From Cherax quadricarinatus (taxonomy: Eukaryota > Arthropoda > Malacostraca > Decapoda > Parastacidae): 64,000 nt of DNA. Below the pieces are notes generated by a model. It saw nothing but the letters and a program-made list of their open reading frames with translations, did no database searches and was not told where the DNA came from. Positions 53,331-62,190 of the stretch are shown piece after piece (position 1 is the stretch's first letter; each line of letters starts with the position of its first letter). Location: the NCBI RefSeq assembly GCF_038502225.1, contig NC_091292.1:53835111-53899110 (forward strand), given 5' to 3'. The translations under genes and the position numbers were made by a program.

Positions 53331-53382
53331 TTGAAAGCATGTAAAAAAAAAAAAAAGTAGATCTACGTTCGGAGAGCTACAC

Positions 53383-55205
53383 GAAAAATTGCAAAGGTTA
53401 GTGGACGAGTTTGGGAGTGTGTGTAAAAGTAGAAAGTTGAAAGTGAACATAGAAAAGAGTAAGGTGATGAAGGTATCAAATGATTTAGATAAAGAAAAAA
53501 ATTGGGTATCAAATTGGAGAGGAGGAGTATGGAAGAAGTGAATGTTTTCAGATATTTGGGAGTTGACGTGTCAGCGGATGGATTTCTGAAGGATGAGGTT
53601 AAACATAGAATTCATGGAGAAAAAAAGGTGAGTGGTGCATTGAGGTACAGTGGAACCTCAAAAATCGAACGTATCACATATCGAATGTTTCGAAAATAGG
53701 ACCATTTTTTCGGACAAACTGTGTCCCTATTATTGAACGCGCCCCTATTTTTGGACCACCGGGTGCGGGACCTGTCTGCCGCCCGCTCTGTCTACATCCC
53801 CGCGCAGGTGCCGTGAGCAGTCTAGCTTTGTTTATGCTTGAGTAAACACTAACCTGTGCTCTCATTCACGCATTTTACAATTATTTTGTTGTGTTTAGTG
53901 CTTGTGGGACTGTGAAATAAGCTACCATGGGCCCAAAGAAACTTCCTAGTGGTACCCCTATGGTAAAGAAAGTGAGAAACACCATAGATGTGAAGAAGGA
54001 AATAATACAGAAGTATGAGAGTGGTGTGAGACTTGTTGAGCTTGCCAGGATGTATGGGAAAAACAAATCGACCATCGGTTCTATCCTGTCAAAGAACGAA
54101 CAAATCAAGGAAGCTGATGTTGCGAAAGGTGTTAATATAGGGAGTGGATGAGGTGCCTTCTTCAAAGATTAAGGAGATCTGTGCCAAGTGGAATGATGTC
54201 CAAATGTCTGTGCAGAAGTACCACCCTGAGCAAGCTGAAACAAGCCATCTTTGCAACAAGTTCAGTGACATAACCATGTCCCATTTTAGGGAAATGTTAA
54301 AGAGGCGCCAGAAACAGAGGACTGTGGACAGTTATTTTGTGAGACAGGGGTCCAGTGACTCTCAAGCTAGTCCTAGTGGCATTAAAAGACAGAGAAGGGA
54401 AGTAACCCCAGAGGGGGCTTTACCTGAAGTCTTCATGGAGGGGGATACTCCTTCCAAACACTAACCCCAACTCCCTCTCTCCTCCTCCCTATCTTCCAGA
54501 TGCCATCACCAATCTTCAATAAAGGTAAGTAAAAATGTTATTTTATATGTATTACTATACATAATTAAAAACTATAGTATTTGTTGTATGTAAAACTGTA
54601 ATTAATCTCTATAAAATGTATTTTGTGTGTGAATATTTTTGGGTTTCTGGAACGGATTAATTGTATTTCCATTATTTATGGGAAATATTGCTTCGAATTT
54701 CAGACTTTTCGAATTTAGAACTAGCTCCTGGAACAGATTAAGTTCGATTTTTGAGGTTCCACTGTATATGTGGAGACAAAAAACATTATCTATGGAGGCA
54801 AAGAATGGAATGTATGAGAGTATAGTGGTACCAACACTCTTATATGGGAGTGAAGCTTGGGTTGTAAATGCTGCATCGAGGAGATGGTTGGAGGCAGTGA
54901 TGTCCTGTCTAAGGGCAATGTGTGGTGTAAATATTATGCAGAAAATTCGGAGTGTGGAAATTAGGAGAAGGTGTGGAGTTAATAAAAGTGTTAGTCACAG
55001 GGTTGAAGAGGGGTTGTTGAGGTGGTTTGGTCATTTAGAGAGAATGGATCAAAGTAGAATGACATGGAGAGTGTATAAATCTGTAGAGGAAGGAAGGCGG
55101 GGTAGGGGTCACCCTCAAAAAGGTTGGAGGGAGGGGGTAAAGGAGGTTTTTGTGGACGAGGGGCTTGGACTTCCAGCAAGCATGCATGAGCATGTTAGAT
55201 ATTAA
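53383..55205 (+). pseudogene. RTE-like ORF C-terminal part, interrupted
   Basis: The two coding pieces flank a TA-flanked Tigger derivative placed exactly between the codons of LRY and MW. Piece two also carries small losses (an EAVMSCLR join lacking one Glu) and shifts. Neither contains FADD, so the copy was 5'-truncated before interruption. Confidence 0.85.
53648..54765 (+). mobile_element. Tigger derivative D1, catalytic domain deleted
   Basis: The ends CAGTGGAACCTCAAAAATCG and the near-perfect complement ending GTTCCACTG are flanked by TA. 53927-54151 encodes the transposase start (GPKKLPSGTPMVKKVRNTID, then ARMYGKNKSTIGS) and 54144-54464 the C-terminal tail (SSKIKEICAKW ... TPSKH). About 400 codons of DNA-binding and DDE domain between them are deleted. 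Confidence 0.88.
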
Positions 55206-55365
55206 TCCATTCCTGAAAGCTCATCGTATGCTGAAATTATCGTTAGCTGAATTAATTTTCCCCATAAGAAATATTTATTATTTTATTATCATAAGAAATA
55301 ATGGAAATCAAACAGTTAATCCGTGCAAGACACCACAAAGTATGAAAAAGCACGTTTTTTTTCTC

Positions 55366-55404
55366 CATTCACTCCTATCAAACACGCTCACGCATGCCTG
55401 CTGG
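55366..55404 (-). repeat. Inverted 39-bp piece of RTE ORF end
   Basis: On plus it reads TCCATTCACTCCTATCAAAC and continues ACGCTCACGCATGCCTGC, the reverse complement of the RTE ORF end (GCGTGAGCGTGTTTGATAGG and so on; closest to subfamily 2). It lies inside element D2, about 160 bp from the place where the surrounding RTE copy loses the same segment. Confidence 0.75.
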
Positions 55405-55552
55405 ACCACATGAATGATGATGATTGATGGGATGGGAGGAGGGGAGAGTATGGAAGTTGTTAATGATTAGAAGGGGAATCCCCATCCATTAGGACTTTAG
55501 GTAGCACGTCCTTTTCCGGGGTTACTTCCCTTCTTCTTTTAATGCCACTAGG

Positions 55553-56068
55553 ACCAGCTGACCGTGGTGCAGCAACAGCTGACTTTGGTGCAGCAGCAGC
55601 TGACCATGGTGCAGCAACAGATGACAGTGGTGTAGCAGCAGCTGACTGTGGTGCAGCAGCAGCTGACTGTGGTGCAGCAGCAGCTGACCATGGTGCAACA
55701 ACAGATGATGGTGGTGTAGCAGCACCTGACTGTGGTGCAGCAGCAGCTGACTGTGATGCAGCAGCAGCTGACCAAGTGCAACAGCAGCTTACTGTGGTTC
55801 AGCAACAGCTGACTGGTGCAGCAGCAGCTGACCGTGGTGCAACAGCAGCTGACCGTGGTTCAGCAACAGCTGAATGGTGCAGCAACAGCTGACCGTGGTT
55901 CAGCAAAAGCTGACCGTTGTTCAGCAACAGCTGACTGTGGTTCAGCAACAGCTGACTGTGGTGCAGCAGCAGCTGACCGAAATGCAGCAGCTGTGGTGCA
56001 GCAGCAGCTGACTGTGGTGCAGCAACAGCTGATGGTGGTGCAGCAGCAGCTGACCGTGGTACGATAGT
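55553..56068. repeat. 21-bp minisatellite (seven-codon unit)
   Basis: About 24 units of variants on CAGCTGACCGTGGTGCAGCAG. As the unit is a multiple of three, several frames stay open (QQQLTVV on plus; CCCTTVS-type on minus), which produces long false ORFs. It replaces Tigger coding DNA, starting right after ACTAGGACCAGC of the transposase tail. Confidence 0.93.
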
Positions 56069-56333
56069 ACGTATTTCCCACCCTTTTTACATATGATCGC
56101 TTGAGAGATGGTATCTCCTGGCATCTGTTTTTCGTTTATCCACACCAATAACAGTCTCTCAACATCTTCGAGCACTTGCGATCTCTGTTTCGAAAACAAA
56201 CTTGCACCTTTAGCAAGAACAGCTTCCTTGACTGCCGTTTTGTTGCCCACAATAGTAGCGATGGTTGATTGGGGTTTGGTATACAACCTGGCCAGCTTTG
56301 AGACACTCACTCCACTTTTGTACTTAGCAAATA

Positions 56334-57202
56334 CAGTGGACCCTTGGTTCACAATGCTATTGGTATCCGATAAATCTGGTAACCGATGCATTATATCACA
56401 GAAAATTTGCCTCGCTTCCCGATACAAAACCCGGTATGCGATGTGGTTTGTACGAGATGTGTCCACGTGTGGCCTGAACTGCCCCGTGTGTGCCAATGTT
56501 TACAAGCCAGCCAGTGTGCGCACATCTAAGGATACATTCGGTACATTCCATATTATCCATATTATCACTGTTTTTGGTGCCTGTTTTTGCAAAATAAGTC
56601 ACCATGGGCCCCAAGAAAGCTCCCAGTGCCAACCCTTCGAGACCAAGGGTGCTAATGACTGTTGAAATGAAGAAAGAGATAATTGCAAAGTGCTGGTGAC
56701 TATTACACTGACAATGTTGTGAACCACTTTAGGAAAGTCATAAAGGAACGAAAGGTACAGGCCTCTATGGACAGATATGTTGTGCGACAAAGGTCCAGTG
56801 ACTCTCTACCTGGTCCTAGTGGCATTAAAAGAAGAAGGGAAGTAACCCCGGAAAAGGACTTGCTACCTCAAGTCCTAATGGAGGGGGATTCCCCTTCTAA
56901 ATGCTAACACCATCCACACTCTCCCCTCCTCCTATCCCATCAATCATCACCAGATCTTCATTAAAGGTAAGTGTCAATTATTCTTTCGTTATTTATTGTT
57001 ATTGTTATTGTAATTACTATTCTATTGCATTAAACTTAATATTTCATGTGGTAAAAGTTTTTTTTTCATACTTTTGGGTGTCTTGCACGGATTAATTTGA
57101 TTTCCATTATTTCTTATGGGGAAAATTGATTCGCTTTCCGATATTTTTGGTTTACGATGAGCTCTCAGGAATGGATTAGTATCGCGAACCGGGGGTCCAC
57201 TG
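56334..57202 (+). mobile_element. Tigger derivative D3 nested in D2
   Basis: The ends CAGTGGACCCTTGGTTCACA and the complement of CAGTGGACCCCCGGTTCGCG are flanked by TA. It keeps the transposase start (MGPKKAPSANPSRPRV, from 56604) joined directly to the tail (DYYTDNVVNHFRKVIKE ... EGDSPSKC, to 56906), so almost the whole gene is deleted. It splits the D2 helix-turn-helix codons. Confidence 0.88.
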
Positions 57203-57858
57203 TATCTCTTTTTTCATTTCCATAGTAATTTTCACCTTTTTTACCGCACAGTTATCACTAGAAGCTTTCTTGGGGCCCATGGTGACTTATTTTGCAGGTA
57301 CAACCACTAAAAACGCTGTGATAATATGAAATGTTCCAATTGTATGCTTAGATGCGACTGCACTGGCTGGCTTGTAAACACTGGCACCTACAGGACAACT
57401 GAGGTGCGCTCAGGCCACACATGGACGCGTCTCGAACAAATCGCGTAGGGTGAGTTTTTTAGCGTTAGCTGAGGCAAAATTTTTGCGTTAAAATGTATCG
57501 TATGCTGGATTTAACGTTAGGTGATGCCATCATTAGCTGAGGGTCCACTGTATTTAATTAAGGGATTCAGGGAAACTGGTTATTTTTATATAGCCAGACT
57601 TGAGTCCTGGAAATGGGAAGTACAATGCCTGCACTTTAACCCTTTCAGGGTTGGTGCCGTACTAGTATGGCTTGCATGCCAGGGTTGGTGCCGTACTAGT
57701 ACACATAAATTCTAGCGCCTTCAAATCTAGCAAGAGAAAGCTGGTAGGGCTACATATGAAAGAATGGGTTTATGTGGTCAGTGTGTGCAGTATAAAAAAT
57801 CCTGCAGCACACAGTGCATGAGAAAAAAAAAAAAACTCCGACCGTGTTTTTGGTTTAA

Positions 57859-58167
57859 CCCTTAAACTGTCCAAATGTAGATCTATGTTTTTTCAACATT
57901 TGAAAGTATGTAAAAAAACGTAGAGCTTCTTTTTCTTTTTTTACATTTGAAAACTTGTAAAAAAACTTTGATCTACATTTTTTTTTGTTATATTTGAAAA
58001 TATGTTAAAAAACGTAGAGCTTCTTTTTCTTTTTTTACATTTGAAAACTTGTAAAAAAACTTTGATCTACATTTTTTTTTGTTATATTTGAAAATATGTT
58101 AAAAAACGTAGATCTACTTTTGGAGCACTACGCATGTGAATGTAGATCTGTTTGGACAGTTTAAGGG
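57859..58167. mobile_element. PiggyBac-type MITE P1 nested in element C
   Basis: The ends CCCTTAAACTGTCCAAATG and the complement are flanked by TTAA (57855-57858 and 58168-58171). It is longer than copy 24369-24585 because an internal ~96-bp unit (with AACGTAGAGCTTC and TTTGATCTACA) is tandemly duplicated. Element D shows the empty site as a single ATTAAAA at the same point. Confidence 0.92.
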
Positions 58168-58408
58168 TTAAAACAGCGACTTTGCAGTGTATTTTCGTAT
58201 GCTATTTATGGTTGTATTCTAGTTTTCCTGGTCTCATTTTACAGAATGGAAGACATATTACAGAAATTGAGATGATTTTGATTGGTTTCACAAAGAAAAG
58301 AACCTTCAAATTGAGCTCAAAGCAGCAGAAATGTTCGACTTTTCCCAAAGTTCAAAAGTAAACAAATCATGCCATACGTCCAATACATGTCAACTGGTGA
58401 ATCTAATA

Positions 58409-59397
58409 CAGTGGACCCTCGACCAATGTTGGCATCGTCTAACATTAAATCTGACTAGCGATACATTTTAACGCAAAAATTTTGCCTCGACTAGCACTAA
58501 AAAACCCGACCAACACTATTTGTTCCGTTCTAGACGCGTCCACTTGTGGCCTGAGCGCGCCTCACTTGTCCTCACAAGTTCTCTCACTGCCATCAACATG
58601 GCAGTGAGGGGACTTGAGCTAGAGTTCGTCACGGCCACGCTAGCTGGAGATTCGTCTGTAAAAACTTGCATTTGTGGTCACAGTGGTGCCTATGCTAACC
58701 TTCCTATGGTGTAGAAATATACCTAGTTGGACGAATCTTATTGTGGCTAGCTGGTCCAGTGGCTAATGCGACAGTCTGGAGTTTTGAGACTCTCTGACCG
58801 CGGGTTCAATTCCAGCCCATGGTATGGTTTAAGGAAATGTGTGCAATGTGGCTTAAAGTGCAAACTTTTTTTGATGAAAATCACCCTGACACAGCTACTG
58901 CAAGCCGTGTTAGCAACCTGTACACTGACAATGTTGTGAAACACTTTAGGAATGTCATAAAGGAACGGGAGGTACAGGCCTCTATGGACAGATATGTTGT
59001 GCGACACAGGTCCAGTGACTCAAGCTGGTCCTAGTGGCATTAAAAGAAGAAGGGAAGTAACCCCGGAAAAGGACTTGCCACCTCAAGTCCTAATGGAAGG
59101 GGATTCCCCTTCTAAACTCTAACACCATCAACACTCTCCCCTCCTCCCATCCCATCAGTCATCACCAGATCTTCAATAAAGGTAAGTGTCATGTAACTGT
59201 GCGTGTCTTCTTCAGTTTGTGTGTATTAAAATTAATATTTCATGTGGTAAAAATTTTTTTTTCAATACTTTGGGTGTCAGGAACGGATTAAATTGATTTC
59301 CATTATTTCTTATGGGAAAATTAACTTGACTAACGATAATTTCGATTAATGATGAGCTCTCAGGAACGGATTAATATCGTTGGTCGAGGGTCCACTG
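58409..59397 (+). mobile_element. Tigger derivative D4 with a tRNA-like insert
   Basis: The ends CAGTGGACCCTCGACCAATG and the complement of CAGTGGACCCTCGACCAACG are flanked by TA. Only the transposase tail is kept (58823-59122: KEMCAMWLKVQTFFDENHPD, with a small frameshift near 59020). The part from about 58575 to 58822 is not Tigger sequence and contains a tRNA-like block. Confidence 0.85.
58745..58822 (+). repeat. tRNA-like sequence (tRNA pseudogene or SINE head)
   Basis: TGGCTAGCTGGTCCAGTGG resembles a pol III A box and GGTTCAATTCC (58802-58812) fits the B box. Between them is a potential anticodon arm, GGAGT/ACTCT, with a six-base loop. The T stem has a mismatch and the acceptor stem does not close properly, so it is not a functional tRNA. 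Confidence 0.5.
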
Positions 59398-60245
59398 TAT
59401 TCTTTCACAAGTGCGCTGATATTATTTATACCATTTCTACACTAATGCAGTAGGCTGCATAGCAATAAATCTTCTATTTTTTTTTTTAAGAATAAAAATT
59501 CAAAGTGGAAAGCCAAAGAAATATAAGAAGGGCCTGGGGATGTGACTAATGAACAGAGAACTTGTTATTTTAGTGTCAGGAATGTTTTTCTTGTTTATTC
59601 TGGACCCTATTTAGAAATTGGCATCTTTTGAAATTTGTGTGAAATTGCCAATTTGGCAAAATTGCCAATTTCTGACCACTTTATTGGATAGTTGAAATTA
59701 GTAAATGGGTGGTTTCTTGTACTCATTCGATAGAAAAAATGGAGTTCTAGCAAAATAGTTATGATTTTTGTCGACTGGTACATTGGAATTGGCTGAAAAT
59801 AGGGCTCAAAGTGGGCAAAATTGCCGATGCGTAAACATCGTCAAGACTGCTAATTTCGCAAGAGCATAATTCGGTAAGTTTTCCATCGAATTTCATACTT
59901 TTGGTGTCATTATGATCGGGAAAAGATTTTCTATCATTTCATAAGAAAAAATAATTTTTTTTTTCGAAAAATTTCCGACCCTGAAAACAAGTTTAGGAGA
60001 GGGCCTGCCGACCCCGAAAGGGTTAAAGGAGGGGTTTGGGATATTGGCAGTTTGGAGGAATATGCTGTGTATCTTTATACGAATATGCTTCTAAACTGTT
60101 GTATTCTGAGCACCTTTGCAAAAACAGTGATTATGTGTGAGGTGAAAGTGTTGAATGATGATGATAGTATTTTCTTTTTGGGGATTTTCATTATTTTTGG
60201 GTTACCCTGTTTCGGTGGGAGACGGCCGACTCGTTAAAAAAAAAA

Positions 60246-60700
60246 AATCTACAAGCACAGTATAGCATATATCTGGATTTTCTTGAGTATCCTAGGGAGT
60301 TTACACTATGTACAATAACTGTATTTAAGTGTACCTGGGAGATAAGAGATAGATAGATATAGACAGAAATAGACAGAGCTAGACAAACAGAGATAGAGAC
60401 AGCCAAAGTTAATCAGCCAACCACCCACCTATCCAGCCAGGCAACAGCCAGCCAGTCGGTCAGCCAGCCAGCCAGCCGGACTGCCCAACACATATTACAA
60501 GTTCCAGAATTGTTTCTCTTTACTTAGAGCATAGTTTATAGGACATTCTGACAGAACAACACTACCAGTGGTATCAAAATTTAAAGGATATTGTACAAAT
60601 GTTGCACGTGGGTTATTATCAATGATTTTGATATTTCCTCGACCACTTGTGGCCACATTCATCTCAAAGCCACTAGACTCAAGGTCAATATCACTTTCCT
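60246..60700. other. Spacer with GATA/GACA and CAGC repeats
   Basis: AGATAGAT/AGACAGA repeats lie at about 60345-60410 and CAGCCAGCCAG repeats at about 60430-60485. No gene was recognised. Confidence 0.6.
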
Positions 60701-60705
60701 CTAAA

Positions 60706-61979
60706 CCCTTTGACTGTTTTGGTCATATATATATGTCTTACGAGCCAATGTGTTTGACGTAATTCTATTGGCTTCAAATCAAGCGGGAGAAAGCTGGTAG
60801 GCCCATGTGAGAGACAATGGGTCTGTGTGGTCAGTGCGCGCAGTATAAAAAAAATCCTGCAGCACTTAGTGTGTAATGAGAGAAAAAAACTCCGACCGTG
60901 TTTTTGGATTAAAACGCTGACTTTAAGGTGTATTTTCGTGTAGTATTTACAGTATTTTTGTATTCTCATTTTCTTGGTCTCATTTGACAGAATGGAAGAC
61001 ATATTATAGAAACAGAGATGATTATGCTGATTTTGGTCACCGTATTACACTATGAAAAGGAGGATGAAAAGATGATATGTAGCTCATGAGTAGTGGCAAG
61101 ATGTTCGATATTTGAGGTGTATAAATGACAGTAAATCAAAATGTAAACAGTGTGCTGAAAATATCTAGCCTAGACAGGACTCATTTTAAGTTGGAAAAAT
61201 CCAGATAAATGTATAGGACTAATAGAGTTGTGGATGAGTGGAACCTCCCAAGTCTTATAGAGGCCAGAACGTTGTGTAGCTTTAAAAATAGGTTGGATAA
61301 ATACATGAGTAGATGTGGGTGGGTGTGAGTTAGACCTGATAGCTTGTGCTAACAGGTAGGTTGCCGTGTTCCTCCCTTAAGTCAATGTGACCTGACCTGA
61401 CTATGCATTGTCATAAATGGGTTGACATTATTTATACAATTACTGCAATAATGCAGTAGTCTGCATAACAGTAAATCTTCTATTTTTTGTGTGAATAAAA
61501 ATTCAAAATAGAAAGCAAGAGTAATATCAGAGGGGCCTGGAGACATGACTGATGAACAAAGAAAATTTTATTTTAGTGCCAGGAATGTCTGCATTGTTCA
61601 TTCTAGACCCTATTTTGAAATAGGCATATTGGCCAAATTACCAATTTCTGACCACTTTATTGGTTAGTTGAAATCAGTAAATGGGCAGTTTCTTGTACTC
61701 AATTGATAGAACAAATGGAATTCTAAAGAAACAGCTATGAGTTTGGTCAAATGGAACATGAATTGGCCAAAAATATAGCTCAAATTGGCCAAAATCGCCC
61801 AGATCACTAACTCTGCTACAGCATAATTCCATACGTTTTCCATCAAATTTTGTACTTTTGGTGTCATTAGCATTGGGAAAAGATTCTCTTATCATTTAAT
61901 AAGAAAAAATATTTTTTTTTTCAAATATTTTGTGACAACAAGAGACACTGTAGGATTGGCGGTTGTGACAGTCAAAGGG
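60706..61979 (+). mobile_element. Non-autonomous piggyBac-type element D with a CR1/jockey-like insert
   Basis: The ends CCCTTTGACTG and the complement CAGTCAAAGGG are present. TTAA follows on the right (61980-61983); on the left the site reads TAAA, probably mutated. It is the same family as element C. A CR1/jockey-like 3' fragment (about 61036-61430) is inserted. No transposase remains. Confidence 0.8.
61036..61430 (+). pseudogene. CR1/jockey-like LINE 3' fragment
   Basis: It matches, with deletions, the end of the copy at 51889-53330: TCACCGTATTACA, then GTGTGCTGAAAATATCTAGC, GAGTTGTGGATGAGTGGAAC and GTGGGTGGGTGTGAG. No open frame remains. Confidence 0.7.
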
Positions 61980-61983
61980 TTAA

Positions 61984-62190
61984 GAGGGGAGTGTTCACAC
62001 GACACGATATCAGTGAATCCCTGGCATTTGCCACGCTGTTCGCTCTAGTTGGCTCTCAACTGAACTGGTGTTCCCACAAGGTACTAAGTGGTCCCTGATT
62101 TTTTAAATACTGCACACACTGAGTGTTAAGACCATTCTACACTGACCAGGTATCTCAGGCTAGTTGTAGCAAATTTAAAAGCAAGAAAAA
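61984..62190. other. Unassigned spacer
   Basis: Nothing was recognised between element D and the RTE copy. Confidence 0.5.

Larger units (their letters stand above)
51840..53382. mobile_element. PiggyBac-type MITE P1 split by a LINE
   Basis: TTAA (51836-51839) and CCCTTAAACTGTCCAAACG begin the MITE, which breaks at about 51888. Its other half resumes at about 53331 (TTTGAAAGCATG, A-run, GTAGATCTACGTTCGGAG) and stops at about 53382 without its terminal repeat. The DNA between is a CR1/jockey-like LINE. Confidence 0.75.
55205..57550 (-). mobile_element. Tigger-type element D2, with minisatellite and nested copy
   Basis: The right end reads AGCTGAGGGTCCACTG (to 57550) next to TA. The left terminus is lost: the element begins near 55205 within the subterminal region. 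The minus strand keeps the transposase start (GPKKASSDNCAVKKVK; about 57280) and helix-turn-helix (KLARLYTKPQSTIATIVGNK to VERLLLVWINEKQ; about 56320-56100). The reading is split by element D3. From about 56090 to 55553 transposon sequence is replaced by a minisatellite, then the C-terminal tail resumes in reverse (55552-55440). Confidence 0.8.
57640..60022 (+). mobile_element. Non-autonomous piggyBac-type element C
   Basis: The ends CCCTTTCAGGGTTGG and CGACCCCGAAAGGG are flanked by TTAA (57636-57639 and 60023-60026), inside an RTE 3' UTR. Its interior matches element D (60706-61979) in the same order, for example CTCCGACCGTGTTTTTGG and GCCGATGCGTAAACATCG. It carries a nested MITE (57859-58167) and a nested Tigger derivative (58409-59397). 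No transposase remains. Confidence 0.88.
53383..60245 (+). mobile_element. RTE-like LINE (subfamily 1) broken by nested insertions
   Basis: LINE pieces in order: 53383-53647 (from EKLQRLVDEF, ending at LRY), 54766-55204 (MWRQKTLSMEAK to the C-terminus), 57553-57639 (3' UTR start), 60023-60245 (rest of the 3' UTR with terminal hairpin and A-tail). Between them sit a Tigger derivative (53648-54765), a second Tigger-type element (about 55205-57550) with another inside it, and a piggyBac-type element (57640-60022). The junctions fall at TA, TA and TTAA. Confidence 0.85.

Noticed and set aside
55522..56068. Regular repeats considered as a CRISPR-like array
   Set aside because: Units are contiguous with no spacers and sit in a eukaryotic transposon; this is a minisatellite.
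58745..58822. Functional tRNA gene
   Set aside because: The anticodon loop is six bases on the best pairing, the T stem has a mismatch and the acceptor stem does not close; kept only as tRNA-like.
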